Shown piece by piece: positions 44,139-54,111 of a stretch of DNA of 64,000 nucleotides. Position 1 is the stretch's first letter; each line of letters begins with the position of its first letter. The stretch comes from Thalassospira sp. HF15 (lineage in GTDB: Bacteria; Pseudomonadota; Alphaproteobacteria; Rhodospirillales; Thalassospiraceae), in contig NZ_JAAVKI010000008.1 of assembly GCF_011806525.1 (NCBI RefSeq), forward strand, positions 124,001-188,000, given 5' to 3'. A program made the position numbers and the translations under genes. The notes under the pieces were generated by a model that did not search any database, was not told the origin of the DNA, and saw only the letters and a list, made by a program, of their open reading frames with translations.

Positions 44139-45332
44139 ATGCATGCCAAGCCCACCCTGACAACCGGTCTTCTGGCCTTTATGGCGGTTGGAAGCGGCCT
44201 GTCCGTTGCCAGTCTGTATTATGTTCAGCCGTTGCTCGAACTTCTTGCCCGTGAATACGGCCTTAGCGAAACCAATGCCGGTTTTCTGGTGACACTGGCA
44301 CAGTTGGGTTATCTGGCAGGGCTGATTGTTGTCGTGCCGCTGGGCGATCATCACGAACGGCGCAAACTCCTGGTCATTACATCGGCTTTAACGGCATTGG
44401 GGCTGCTGGCGATGGGGCTTGCCCCGTCTTTCATGTTACTTGCGGCCTTTAGTGTCGTGGTCGGCACCACCTGTGTAACAGCGCAACTTCTCGTACCACT
44501 GGCGGCCCATCTGGCATCGGATGAAAAGCGCGGCTCGGCGGTGGGCGGTGTGATGAGCGGCTTGCTAATGGGCATTCTTCTGGCGCGCACTTTTTCCGGT
44601 GTCATGGCCGAACTTGCCGGTTGGCGGTCGGTGTTTATTGTCGCGGCGGCTTTGATGGCGATGTATTCCGTGGCCTGTTGGCGGGTGTTGCCGCACCTGG
44701 CCCCGACCTCGAACACCAGCTATCGCACCCTTTATGTGTCGATCCTGCATCTGTTTCGTGATGAGGCCGTACTGCGTCGACGCAGCCTGATCGGTGGCCT
44801 GCAATATGCGGTCTTTGGTATTTTCTGGACCGCGATGGCCTTCATGCTGGTGCGCCAGTATCAGATGTCCGAGGCCATGATCGGGATGTTCGGCCTGATC
44901 GGGGCGATTGGCATTCTGGCAGCCCGCATTGCCGGAAAGCTCGCCGACAAGGGCTGGGCACGGCTCAGCACTGGTGGCTTCCTGTGTGTGACGATCTCAA
45001 GCTGGCCGCTGCTGTATTGGGGGCAATGGTCAATCATTGCCTTTGGCATCGGGGTGGTGTTGCTTGATCTCGGCATTCAGGGCGCGCATATCTCAAACCA
45101 GAGCGAGATTTACCGCCTGAACCCCGAAGCGCGTAACCGCCTGACCACGGGCTATATGGCCAGTTATTTTCTGGGTGGGGCTTTTGGTTCGGCCAGTGCA
45201 GCGGTGTCCTATGGCATGGGCGAATGGCCTGCCGTCGTGGCGCTTGGGTTGGCGGTTTCGATCCTGTGTGCGGTGATCTGGGCCTTGACCGAGCTCAGGT
45301 TCCCGGTGGGTCAAATGAAACACGGGGCCTGA
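44139..45332 (+). CDS. Major facilitator superfamily transporter
   Basis: 397 residues with about 12 transmembrane helices. The MFS signature between helices 2 and 3 is VVVPLGDHHERRKLL, and FAARIAGKLADKGWAR-like sequence (ILAARIAGKLADKG) marks the second half. Substrate is not predictable; the arabinose-efflux-like (DHA) subtype is likely. ATG at 44139; no strong Shine-Dalgarno near it. A possible pair with psuG (pseudouridine uptake) cannot be shown. Confidence 0.88.
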   Translation: MHAKPTLTTGLLAFMAVGSGLSVASLYYVQPLLELLAREYGLSETNAGFLVTLAQLGYLAGLIVVVPLGDHHERRKLLVITSALTALGLLAMGLAPSFMLLAAFSVVVGTTCVTAQLLVPLAAHLASDEKRGSAVGGVMSGLLMGILLARTFSGVMAELAGWRSVFIVAAALMAMYSVACWRVLPHLAPTSNTSYRTLYVSILHLFRDEAVLRRRSLIGGLQYAVFGIFWTAMAFMLVRQYQMSEAMIGMFGLIGAIGILAARIAGKLADKGWARLSTGGFLCVTISSWPLLYWGQWSIIAFGIGVVLLDLGIQGAHISNQSEIYRLNPEARNRLTTGYMASYFLGGAFGSASAAVSYGMGEWPAVVALGLAVSILCAVIWALTELRFPVGQMKHGA

Positions 45333-45358
45333 TTAATCAAAATGACTGCCCAAAGCAA

Positions 45359-45387
45359 AAACGGCCGTCCCATCGGGACGGCCGTTT
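45359..45387. terminator. Terminator between MFS gene and ilvC
   Basis: A 13-bp perfect stem (45359-45371 with 45375-45387, core CGGCCGTCCC, loop ATC). On the minus strand it is followed by TTTTGCTTTG, so it best ends ilvC, with the MFS gene possibly sharing the stem. Confidence 0.85.
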
Positions 45388-45411
45388 GCGTAAGAACGAT
45401 CCAAGCGGAGC

Positions 45412-46467
<1,056 letters not shown>

Positions 46468-46547
46468 TCATGCGTGGCGGATGGTAATAATTATTATGGG
46501 GCAGGCCCCAATGCCGTACCCGATGCGGATCACCGGGCAGGGCAAAC

Positions 46548-47057
46548 TCACATCGTCAGTGTGCCGCGCGAAATTGCAGCCACACCGGTACGAGAAATTT
46601 CCGAAAGCCCAAGCGGCTCCATCAATTTGATAAAGGCGTCGATTTTTTCAGGGCTGCCGATGATTTCATACACGAAGGAATCATTGGTCGCATCCACTGC
46701 GCGCGCCTTGAAGATATCGGCGATACGCAGGGATTCCACACGTTTTTCACCCGATGCGATCACCTTGACCAATGCAAGCTCGCGCTCGACACTTGGCCCG
46801 GCAAGGGTCAGATCGCTGACCTTGTGTACCGGGACAAGGCGGGAAAGCTGTGCCTTGATCTGTTCAATCACCATCGGAGTACCCGAGGTAACCACGGTAA
46901 TGCGCGACTGGTGGGCGTTGGCGTCGACTTCGGCGACGGTCAGGCTTTCAATGTTATAGCCACGGCCGGAAAACAGCCCGATAACACGGGCCAGAACGCC
47001 GGACTCGTTATCCACCAGAACGGATATGGTGTGTTTCGAAATTTCGGTTTCTTTCAC
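46548..47057 (-). CDS. ilvN: Acetolactate synthase small (regulatory) subunit
   Basis: 169 residues. Two ACT-type domains: HTISVLVDNESGVLARVIGLF binds valine for feedback control, and SPEKIDAFIKLMEPLGLSEI ends the second. It stabilises and regulates IlvB. The start is GTG at 47057 with GGAG about 8 nt upstream. It follows ilvB by 102 bp on the same strand, an operon ilvB-ilvN-ilvC. Confidence 0.97.
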   Translation of the reverse strand: MKETEISKHTISVLVDNESGVLARVIGLFSGRGYNIESLTVAEVDANAHQSRITVVTSGTPMVIEQIKAQLSRLVPVHKVSDLTLAGPSVERELALVKVIASGEKRVESLRIADIFKARAVDATNDSFVYEIIGSPEKIDAFIKLMEPLGLSEISRTGVAAISRGTLTM

Positions 47058-47159
47058 GGTTTCGCTCCGCTAGGGCTCGGTCGGGGGCAGGAAGATGCCG
47101 CCCGCCGGCCTTTTCATTTTGATGTGATAAGTTCTTTGCGCACAGTTGGTATGTGCGGA

Positions 47160-48923
47160 TCAGACCAGAACCATCCCTTCGTCGGAATCAATGGCCTCGT
47201 CGCCGCTGGTGTCCTGCGCAAGCAGCATTTCATTGTGCGGCTTGCCCGACGGAATCATCGGATAGCAGTTTTCCTTGTCATCAACAGCAACGTCCAAAAT
47301 TACCGGACCGTCAATTTCCAGCATCTTCTTGATGGCATCATCAAGATCAGCCGGTTTGTCACAGGTCAGTCCGGTAAAGCCAAAGGCCTCGGAAAGTTTG
47401 ACGAAGTCGGGCAGGGTTTCGCTATAGCTTTCGGAATAACGCGACCCGTGCAGAAGCTGCTGCCACTGCCGGACCATGCCCATGTAACGGTTGTTCAGGA
47501 TCACGGTTTTGATTGGCAGACGATACTGCGTCATCGTCGCGCATTCCTGAATGTTCATCATGATCGACGCATCACCCGTGAAGCACACAACCGTCGCATC
47601 CGGGTGGGCAACCTGCACACCAAGGGCGGCTGGCATGCCATAGCCCATTGTGCCCAGACCGCCAGACGTCATCCATTCATACGGATGTTCAAACCCGAAA
47701 TGCTGGGCGGCCCACATCTGGTGCTGTCCAACATCGGTGGTGATATAGGTCTTGCGATCACGGGTTGCGGCATGGATCGAGCGGATAACATGTTGCGGCT
47801 TGATGACATCCTTGGACTGCTTGTAGGACAGGCAGCGTTTGGAGCGCCATCCTTCGATCTCTTTCCACCAGCTATCGAGCGCGTTTGCTTCGATTTTGTA
47901 CTGTTTGGCTTTCCAGATCTTGATCATGTCTTCGAGTACATGACCAACATCGCCAACAATACCAATATCGACCGGAACGTTCTTGTTGATCGAGCTTTGA
48001 TCAATGTCGATCTGAATTTTCTGCGAGTTCGGCGCAAAGAAATCAAGATTGCCGGTCACACGGTCATCGAAACGCGCGCCAATCGCAACCATGACGTCGC
48101 AATCATGCATCGACATGTTCGATTCATAAGTGCCGTGCATTCCGACCATGCCAAGATACTGCTTGTCCGACGCAGGATACGCACCAAGCCCCATCAGGGT
48201 AAGTGTGATCGGTGCACCGATCATGCGGGTAAATTCGGTCAGAAGCTTGCAGGCCTGCGTGCCGGAATTGATCACACCGCCGCCGCAATACAGGATCGGT
48301 TTCTTGGCCGATGCCAGCATTTCCATGGCTTCTTCGATCTGGCTGCGTTCGCCCTTGACCACCGGGTTATAGGTGCGGTGCTGAACCTGTCCCGGTTCCA
48401 GATATGGCGCCTTGCCAACCAGAATGTCCTTGGGCAGGTCGATAACAACCGGTCCCGGACGGCCGCTTGAAGCGACATGGAAGGCTTCGTGCATCGTGCG
48501 CGCCAGCTTGTCCGGATTTTTCACCAGATAGTTATGCTTGGTGCACGGACGGGTAATGCCGGTGGTGTCAGCTTCTTGGAAGGCATCATTCCCGATCAGG
48601 TGGGTCGGGACCTGACCTGTCAGGCAGACAACTGGAATGGAATCCATCAACGCGTCGGTAAGGCCCGTAACGGCGTTTGTCGCACCCGGTCCCGAGGTCA
48701 CCAGTACTACGCCGACCTTACCGGTCGAGCGGGCGTAACCTTCAGCAGCGTGGACAGCAGCCTGTTCATGGCGCACGAGAACGTGACGAATCCGATTCTG
48801 TTTAAATATCTCGTCATATAGCGGTAGCACAGCGCCGCCGGGATAGCCGAACACGACTTCCACACCCTGATCAGCAAGGGCCTGCAACACTACTTCCGAA
48901 CCGCTTAAAATACGTTCTGCCAT
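47160..48923 (-). CDS. ilvB: Acetolactate synthase large (catalytic) subunit
   Basis: 587 residues. A thiamin-diphosphate enzyme: VEVVFGYPGGAVLPLYDEIF is the N-terminal signature with the conserved Glu nearby (HEQAAVHAAEGYAR), GPGATNAVTGL, ARFDDRVTG, and the ThDP-binding GDASIMMNIQE ... NNRYMGMVRQWQQ. First common step of Val/Leu/Ile synthesis. ATG at 48923. The 152-bp gap upstream holds the miaA terminator and probably the ilv promoter; no leader peptide rich in Ile/Val/Leu was found there. Confidence 0.98.
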   Translation of the reverse strand: MAERILSGSEVVLQALADQGVEVVFGYPGGAVLPLYDEIFKQNRIRHVLVRHEQAAVHAAEGYARSTGKVGVVLVTSGPGATNAVTGLTDALMDSIPVVCLTGQVPTHLIGNDAFQEADTTGITRPCTKHNYLVKNPDKLARTMHEAFHVASSGRPGPVVIDLPKDILVGKAPYLEPGQVQHRTYNPVVKGERSQIEEAMEMLASAKKPILYCGGGVINSGTQACKLLTEFTRMIGAPITLTLMGLGAYPASDKQYLGMVGMHGTYESNMSMHDCDVMVAIGARFDDRVTGNLDFFAPNSQKIQIDIDQSSINKNVPVDIGIVGDVGHVLEDMIKIWKAKQYKIEANALDSWWKEIEGWRSKRCLSYKQSKDVIKPQHVIRSIHAATRDRKTYITTDVGQHQMWAAQHFGFEHPYEWMTSGGLGTMGYGMPAALGVQVAHPDATVVCFTGDASIMMNIQECATMTQYRLPIKTVILNNRYMGMVRQWQQLLHGSRYSESYSETLPDFVKLSEAFGFTGLTCDKPADLDDAIKKMLEIDGPVILDVAVDDKENCYPMIPSGKPHNEMLLAQDTSGDEAIDSDEGMVLV

Positions 48924-49014
48924 GATTTTCGAGCCTCTTTACTTAGCGACAACAACGTGTCGCGTGATAACCGCGTGATTGAAACATGATCCAATTATCC
49001 TCGAATTGGAGTTG

Positions 49015-49054
49015 AAAAATCCGCCAAAATGGCGGTTTTCCGCCATTTCGGCGG
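49015..49054 (-). terminator. Strong intrinsic terminator after miaA
   Basis: On the minus strand a 15-bp stem (49054-49040 with 49035-49021, one G-U wobble, AAAA loop) runs into ATTTTT at 49020-49015. It stands 22 bp after the miaA stop and ~95 bp before ilvB, so it separates the two units. Confidence 0.9.
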
Positions 49055-49075
49055 GTGAAGCGCCAACCTATCGCC

Positions 49076-50044
49076 TCACTTTGGCGTGGTCAACAGAAAT
49101 TGGTTAACATCATGACGCATTTTTGCTGCCAAACTTTCCGAATATTGCGCGTCGATGATTTCCTTGGCCGTCATTTGATGACGAAACCAGGTTAATTGCC
49201 GTTTTGCATAGCGTCTGGTTTCGCGTTGCGATTTCTCTTTGGCCGTGGCCAGATCAATCTCACCTGCAAGGTAAGCTGCAATCTCGCGCACCCCCACAGC
49301 CTTCATAACAGGCGCTGTTTCAGGCAATTCAAGGGCAAGCAGCCCTTTAACTTCATCAATCGCCCCCTGTTCGATCATCAGATCAAAACGCCGGTTACAG
49401 CGGTCATACAGAATGTCCCGCGGTGGCATGTAACAAAGTTTCTTGAATTTCATGTTTTCCGGCGGGGTGATTACCGGTTCGGTGTGCCAATTCGCCAGTC
49501 CGCGTCCGGTATGGGCAAAAACCTCGGCGGCGCGAATCAGCCGCTGGGTATTGCTGCCATCAAGGTTGGCTGCCGTTTCCGGGTCTTGCTCCTGAAGTTT
49601 GGCAAAGAATGCTTCGTGGCCGAGTTCTTCAAGCTCGCGGGTGACGTCTTCGCGAATCCGTGCCGGAACATCCGGTATCGGCGCAATCCCCTCGGTCAGG
49701 GCATTAAGATACATGCCGGTCCCGCCGGTGATGATCGGAATTTTGCCGTTGGCGTGACAGTCGGCAATCTCGGCCATCGCCATTTCGCGCCACTTGCCAG
49801 CCGAACAGGCCTCGCGCCCGGACAACACGCCATAAAGCCGATGCGGTGCGCGTGCCATTTCACTTTCATCGGGGCGCGCAGATAGCACACGCAACTCCTG
49901 ATAGACCTGCATGCTATCGGCATTGATCACCACCCCGTCAAAGGCCTCTGCCAGATCAAGGGCCAATGCCGACTTTCCACTTGCGGTGGGTCCGGCAACG
50001 ATCAGGACAGGGGCAAACGAACTGTTGGCTTGTGTGGCCGACAT
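49076..50044 (-). CDS. miaA: tRNA dimethylallyltransferase
   Basis: 322 residues. Adds dimethylallyl to A37 of tRNAs that read UNN codons. The P-loop is VAGPTASGKSALALDLA, followed by INADSMQVYQELRVLSARP and HRLYGVL, ITGGTGMYLNAL, and the C-terminal RRYAKRQLTWFR. The ATG at 50044 is favoured; 50047 is a TTG in frame. It diverges from serB across 212 bp. Dihydrofolate or ilv genes are not co-regulated, as shown by the terminator at 49015-49054. Confidence 0.97.
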   Translation of the reverse strand: MSATQANSSFAPVLIVAGPTASGKSALALDLAEAFDGVVINADSMQVYQELRVLSARPDESEMARAPHRLYGVLSGREACSAGKWREMAMAEIADCHANGKIPIITGGTGMYLNALTEGIAPIPDVPARIREDVTRELEELGHEAFFAKLQEQDPETAANLDGSNTQRLIRAAEVFAHTGRGLANWHTEPVITPPENMKFKKLCYMPPRDILYDRCNRRFDLMIEQGAIDEVKGLLALELPETAPVMKAVGVREIAAYLAGEIDLATAKEKSQRETRRYAKRQLTWFRHQMTAKEIIDAQYSESLAAKMRHDVNQFLLTTPK

Positions 50045-50256
50045 CAAACTGCTTTCAGGATTTGGTGGTCAAATGAAGGTCGGCCAGTCTATTGGGTTTG
50101 GGGCGACAGTCCTAGGAATTTACGCGGCAAAAATTTTGTTGGAAACGACCTGCATCGTGTCAGGCAATGTGAAAGTTCTCTTGCCACAGTCCGATGCAAT
50201 TCGGATAAAGGCTCCAACGATGTTTTATGCCTTTTCCGCCAAGGAGCCTGTCGACC

Positions 50257-51147
50257 ATGAAATTGGTTCTCACCCTGATTGCCGCCCCGAATTCAGATGC
50301 GCTGACCAAGACCGTCATTGATAACGCGGCGATCGCGCTGACCGGGGCAGGGGCACTGGTCGGGGATGTGACCTGGCTTGCCTATGGTGAGGCCTGCGAT
50401 CTGACGTTTGACGGCATTCCGCTTGATGTTGCTGATACAGCGCTTGCCGAGGCAGAACTTCCGGTCGATGCCGTTACCCAGAAGGTCGAGACGCGCCGCA
50501 AGAAGCTGTTGATTGCCGATATGGACAGCACGATTGTGACAGGCGAAACCCTTGATGAACTGGCCGAATTCGCAGGGGTCAAGGACCGGGTGGCCGCGAT
50601 CACCGCGCGTGCAATGAATGGCGAGCTTGATTTCGAAGAGGCCCTTGATGAACGCGTCTGGCTGCTTGATGGCATGTCGACAGAAATGCTGAAAGAAGCT
50701 TGGAAAACGGTTGAGTACACCGGCGGTGCACGGGAGCTTGTCAATACCATGAAGGCCAATGGCGGTTTTGCCGCGCTTGTGTCTGGCGGGTTTGATTTCT
50801 TTACCGGTGCGGTTCGGGCCGAGCTTGGCTTTGATTATGATCAGGCCAATGTCCTGATTGAAAAGGACGGCAAGCTGACCGGCAAGGTTCAGAAGCCTGT
50901 TCTTGATCGTCAGGCCAAGGTTGATGCGCTTGAAAGTCTGTCGGCCAAGCAGGGGGTCACGGTTGGTGATGCGATTGCAGTGGGTGATGGTGCGAACGAT
51001 CTTCAGATGATCTCGCTTGCCGGGACCGGGGTGGCTTTCCATGCCAAGCCGTCGGTTCAGGAACAGGCGCGTATCTGCATCAATCACGGGGATCTGACAG
51101 CGTTGTTGTATTTGCAAGGTTATGCAAAGTCGGACTTCGTCTCGTAA
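50257..51147 (+). CDS. serB: Phosphoserine phosphatase
   Basis: 296 residues. Last step of serine synthesis. An N-terminal ACT-like region (~1-75, LVLTLIAAPNSDALTKTV) is joined to a HAD-type domain with the nucleophile motif IADMDSTIVTGETLDELAE, SGGFDFFTG, and VGDGANDLQMI. Soluble enzyme. The ATG at 50257 has AAGGAG 10 nt upstream; the 50227 ATG lies before that site and is rejected. Followed by a strong terminator. Confidence 0.97.
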   Translation: MKLVLTLIAAPNSDALTKTVIDNAAIALTGAGALVGDVTWLAYGEACDLTFDGIPLDVADTALAEAELPVDAVTQKVETRRKKLLIADMDSTIVTGETLDELAEFAGVKDRVAAITARAMNGELDFEEALDERVWLLDGMSTEMLKEAWKTVEYTGGARELVNTMKANGGFAALVSGGFDFFTGAVRAELGFDYDQANVLIEKDGKLTGKVQKPVLDRQAKVDALESLSAKQGVTVGDAIAVGDGANDLQMISLAGTGVAFHAKPSVQEQARICINHGDLTALLYLQGYAKSDFVS

Positions 51148-51165
51148 GGTCCGAACAGGTTAAGT

Positions 51166-51200
51166 AAAAAGGGCGGCCTGATATTCAGGCCGCCCTTTTT
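51166..51200. terminator. Bidirectional terminator between serB and degP
   Basis: A 16-bp perfect stem (51166-51181 with 51185-51200, loop TAT), flanked by A-run and T-run, between convergent stops at 51147 and 51225. A clear shared rho-independent terminator. Confidence 0.93.
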
Positions 51201-51224
51201 TTGATGTTTATCCAAGCCTGTGGC

Positions 51225-52718
51225 TTATTCGTCGCCTGACAGGGTCAGGCCGAAGTAACGCGGGCCGGCCGATGTTTCGATCAACATCAGGATGGTGCGT
51301 TTGTCATCATCAATGGCATTGTCGACCGCATCAACAACGTCTTCGACGTTATCAACCGAGCTGTGCGATGCCTCGATGATGATGTCGCCCGGGCGAACAC
51401 CTTTTTCAGCGGCATAGCTATCACCGGAAACTTCGGTGACAATTACGCCTTCGGTGCCTTCGGCAAGGTTGAAGCGCTGACGCAGGCTTTCATCGACATT
51501 GGCAATCTTGATGCCCAGTGCATCGATGCTGGCCTCGGCCACAGCCGGGGCTTCCTGCTCCTCGCTGCTGGTGGCACTTGCGGCTACGACGTCTTCCTCA
51601 AGTTCGCCAAGCTCAACCTGAACGGTCTGCTTTTCACCATCGCGCCAGATCTCGACATCGACATCCTTGCCAATGCGGGTTTCAGCAACAATGCGCGGCA
51701 GGCGACGCATGGATTCAACTTCCTTGCCATCAAAGGTCAGGATGACGTCACCCTGCTTGATACCAGCTGCCTGTGCCGGACCATCTTCTGACACACCGGC
51801 AACCATGGCACCCGTTGCATCATCAAGGCCAACCGAGTCTGCGATGTCCTCGGTGACGGTCTGGATGTGAACGCCAAGCCAGCCGCGGCGGGTACGACCA
51901 TACTCTTTAAGCTGATCGACAACGCTTTGTGCGATGCCCGACGGAATGGCAAAGCCAATACCGACCGAGCCACCGGACGGTGAATAGATCGCACTGTTGA
52001 TGCCGATGACATCACCATCAAGGTTAAACAGCGGGCCGCCAGAGTTACCACGGTTGATCGAGGCATCGGTCTGGATGAAGTCATCATACGGGCCCTGGTT
52101 GATGTCGCGGTTACGTGCAGAGACGATACCGGCGGTTACCGTACCGCCAAGGCCGAACGGGTTACCGATCGCCATCGCCCAGTCACCAATGCGCGCGCTG
52201 TCCGAATCACCCCATTTTACAAATGGCAGGTCTTCTTCCGGCTCGACCTTAAGCAGGGCGACGTCTGTTTTCGGGTCGCGTCCGATCAGTTCGGCTTCAA
52301 GCGTGTCACCATCATGCAGGCGAACGGTAATTTCGTCCGCACCGTCAATCACGTGGTTGTTGGTCACGATGTAGCCATCTGCGGAAATAATGAAGCCCGA
52401 TCCAAGGGCTGTCGCGCGGCGGCGTTGCGGGGCATCGCCACCCTGGCCACCCTGACCGTTGCGTTCCATAAAGTCACGGAACAGATCCTCAAACGGGGAG
52501 CCGGGAGGAAACTGGAAGTCTGGTCCCTGACGTTCAGCGACCATCTGGCTGGTGGAAATGTTTACAACACTGGGCAGAAGTTTTTCTGCCAAGTCTGCGA
52601 AACTCTCAGGAGCGGGGCGGGCATTCGCGATTTGCGAAACACTGGTCACGCCAAGGAGAACAATCACCAGTGCTGCGGTGACTTTCGTCCGCACCGGGTT
52701 GTATAATGCATCTAGCAT
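51225..52718 (-). CDS. degP: DegP/HtrA-type periplasmic serine protease (Do family)
   Basis: 497 residues. Signal peptide LVIVLLGVTSVSQIANARP then a trypsin-like domain with the triad: His in IVTNNHVIDGADE, Asp in KTDVALLKVE, Ser in NRGNSGGPLFN. Two PDZ domains follow (RTRRGWLGVHIQTV and a second near EGVIVTEVSGDSYAAEKG). Degrades or refolds misfolded periplasmic proteins. ATG at 52718 has AGGA 8 nt upstream; longer starts at 52760 and 52796 add unlikely residues. It lies 3' of hflK-hflC-DUF2065, as in related genomes. A long Gly-rich insert is present in the N-terminal part. Confidence 0.95.
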   Translation of the reverse strand: MLDALYNPVRTKVTAALVIVLLGVTSVSQIANARPAPESFADLAEKLLPSVVNISTSQMVAERQGPDFQFPPGSPFEDLFRDFMERNGQGGQGGDAPQRRRATALGSGFIISADGYIVTNNHVIDGADEITVRLHDGDTLEAELIGRDPKTDVALLKVEPEEDLPFVKWGDSDSARIGDWAMAIGNPFGLGGTVTAGIVSARNRDINQGPYDDFIQTDASINRGNSGGPLFNLDGDVIGINSAIYSPSGGSVGIGFAIPSGIAQSVVDQLKEYGRTRRGWLGVHIQTVTEDIADSVGLDDATGAMVAGVSEDGPAQAAGIKQGDVILTFDGKEVESMRRLPRIVAETRIGKDVDVEIWRDGEKQTVQVELGELEEDVVAASATSSEEQEAPAVAEASIDALGIKIANVDESLRQRFNLAEGTEGVIVTEVSGDSYAAEKGVRPGDIIIEASHSSVDNVEDVVDAVDNAIDDDKRTILMLIETSAGPRYFGLTLSGDE

Positions 52719-52931
52719 GTGTCTGATCCTGTTCGTTGCCGCGTTCACGGTATTTGTCATTCTCTTTGTGCAGCGCGCGGCGGGACTGTATTTCACCCGT
52801 CGCTTAAGTACTCAACTTAACCCCGACTTTGGCAGAATTTGGGCGGGACTGGGAAAAAACAAGGAATTGTCGGCACAATATCATGGCGCGAAGGCCTGTG
52901 TGCGGCAGTATCCCTGACGAGAATTGCAATC

Positions 52932-53123
52932 TTAAAGCCAGGTCCGGACTGCCCATATTCCGCCAATGGCGACGACAGCGGCGATCAATCCGCCAACGCG
53001 CAACTGCGATTCAGGAATTTCCTGAACAAGCTCCATCACCCTTTTCAGACCGCCGGGAAACAGCGTGTAAAGCATTCCTTCCAACGCGATGGCCAGAAGT
53101 ATGGCTGTTGCAAGTTCCTTCAT
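52932..53123 (-). CDS. DUF2065 (YjeT-like) membrane protein
   Basis: 63 residues with two hydrophobic helices: LATAILLAIALEGMLYTLFPG and GLIAAVVAIGGIWAVRTWL. The family is found beside hflKC in Proteobacteria, as here, and is thought to be an accessory inner-membrane protein, function unknown. The ATG at 53123 has AAGG (CATGAAGG context) near. It is separated from hflC by a terminator and is the probable first gene before degP. Confidence 0.9.
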   Translation of the reverse strand: MKELATAILLAIALEGMLYTLFPGGLKRVMELVQEIPESQLRVGGLIAAVVAIGGIWAVRTWL

Positions 53124-53196
53124 GGGTAAGGACGTTCCGGCGTTTCTTTGTGATCTCTCAGACCGTAGTCCGACAGAACGAAATTATAAAAACAAA

Positions 53197-53229
53197 AAGG
53201 GCGACCTGCACAATATGCAGGTCGCCCTT
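53197..53229 (-). terminator. Intrinsic terminator after hflC
   Basis: A 14-bp perfect stem (AAGGGCGACCTGCA at 53197-53210 with its complement at 53216-53229, loop CAATA). On the minus strand TTTTTGTTTTTA follows. It separates hflKC from DUF2065-degP. Confidence 0.9.
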
Positions 53230-53238
53230 ATGTTTTGT

Positions 53239-54111
53239 CTAGCGGCTTGTCGCCGGTCCAGACTTATTAAAGTACTGGAAAAACTCGCTATCTGGTGAAA
53301 GCACCATCGTCGAGCCGTTATCAAGCGCTATTTTGTAGGCTTCGAGCGAACGATAGAATTCAAAGAATTCTGCATCCTGGCCATAAGATTTGCCCAGAAT
53401 AATGTTTCGCTGACCATCGCCTTCACCACGCAGCACTTCTGCCTGACGGTTGGCTTCGGCAATGATGCCAATACGTTCGCGATCCGCTTCTGCCTGGATC
53501 TTCGCCTTAAGCTCTTCACCTTCTGCGCGAAGCTGTGCAGCCTCGGCAATACGTGAAGAACGCATACGGTTATACACCGCTTGCGAAGTTTCCTGCGGCA
53601 GGTCGGTACGACCGATACGAACATCAATCAGCTCAACACCGAACTCTTCTGCCGGCTTGATCAGGGTCGCCTGGATCTTGTTCATGATCTCGGCGCGGTT
53701 GTCCGAAAGCAGCGTCACAAGCGGGGCCTGTGCCAGTTCACCACGGATGACCGAATTCAGACGCTGGCCAAACAGCTGCACGAAGTTTGCAGTGTTGGTT
53801 GCACGCTGACGGAAGATCAATGGATCAATGATTTTCCAACGCGCAAAGCTGTCAACATTGACACGCTTCTGGTCAGACAGAAGAACCTGCTGAACAGGCG
53901 GATCAAGCTCGAGAATACGACGCTCGTAATATTCAACGTTCTGGATCGGCAGTTTGAAATGCAGACCCGGTTCGGAAACCGCATGGACCGGATTACCGAA
54001 CTGAAGAACAAGCGCCTGCTGGTCCTGACGCACGGTAAATACGCACATCGAGCCAACAACAGCAGCGATAACAAGGACGACGCCAGCGGCAATAAGTTTA
54101 GGACTTGCCAT
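53239..54111 (-). CDS. hflC: HflC, SPFH-domain regulator of FtsH
   Basis: 290 residues. An N-terminal transmembrane segment (VVLVIAAVVGSMCVFTV) then an SPFH/Band 7 domain with VRQDQQALVLQFG, and a C-terminal helical coil (RAEGEELKAKIQAEADRERI). With HflK it surrounds the membrane protease FtsH. The ATG overlaps the hflK stop by one base (TAATG). ATG at 54111. Confidence 0.97.
   Translation of the reverse strand: MASPKLIAAGVVLVIAAVVGSMCVFTVRQDQQALVLQFGNPVHAVSEPGLHFKLPIQNVEYYERRILELDPPVQQVLLSDQKRVNVDSFARWKIIDPLIFRQRATNTANFVQLFGQRLNSVIRGELAQAPLVTLLSDNRAEIMNKIQATLIKPAEEFGVELIDVRIGRTDLPQETSQAVYNRMRSSRIAEAAQLRAEGEELKAKIQAEADRERIGIIAEANRQAEVLRGEGDGQRNIILGKSYGQDAEFFEFYRSLEAYKIALDNGSTMVLSPDSEFFQYFNKSGPATSR

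Noticed and set aside
43917-44354. A 145-residue minus-strand frame between psuG and the MFS gene
   Set aside because: Runs through the 17-bp inverted repeat and into the MFS gene, with no conserved pattern.
46824-48470. A 548-residue open frame on the plus strand opposite ilvN and ilvB
   Set aside because: It lies wholly antisense to well-supported genes and its predicted protein is rich in His, Arg and Phe without domain character, typical of a shadow frame in GC-rich coding DNA.
48924-49060. A possible ilv leader-peptide attenuator upstream of ilvB
   Set aside because: The strong hairpin is placed right after the miaA stop and no short frame rich in Ile, Val or Leu codons lies before it, so it is taken as the miaA terminator.
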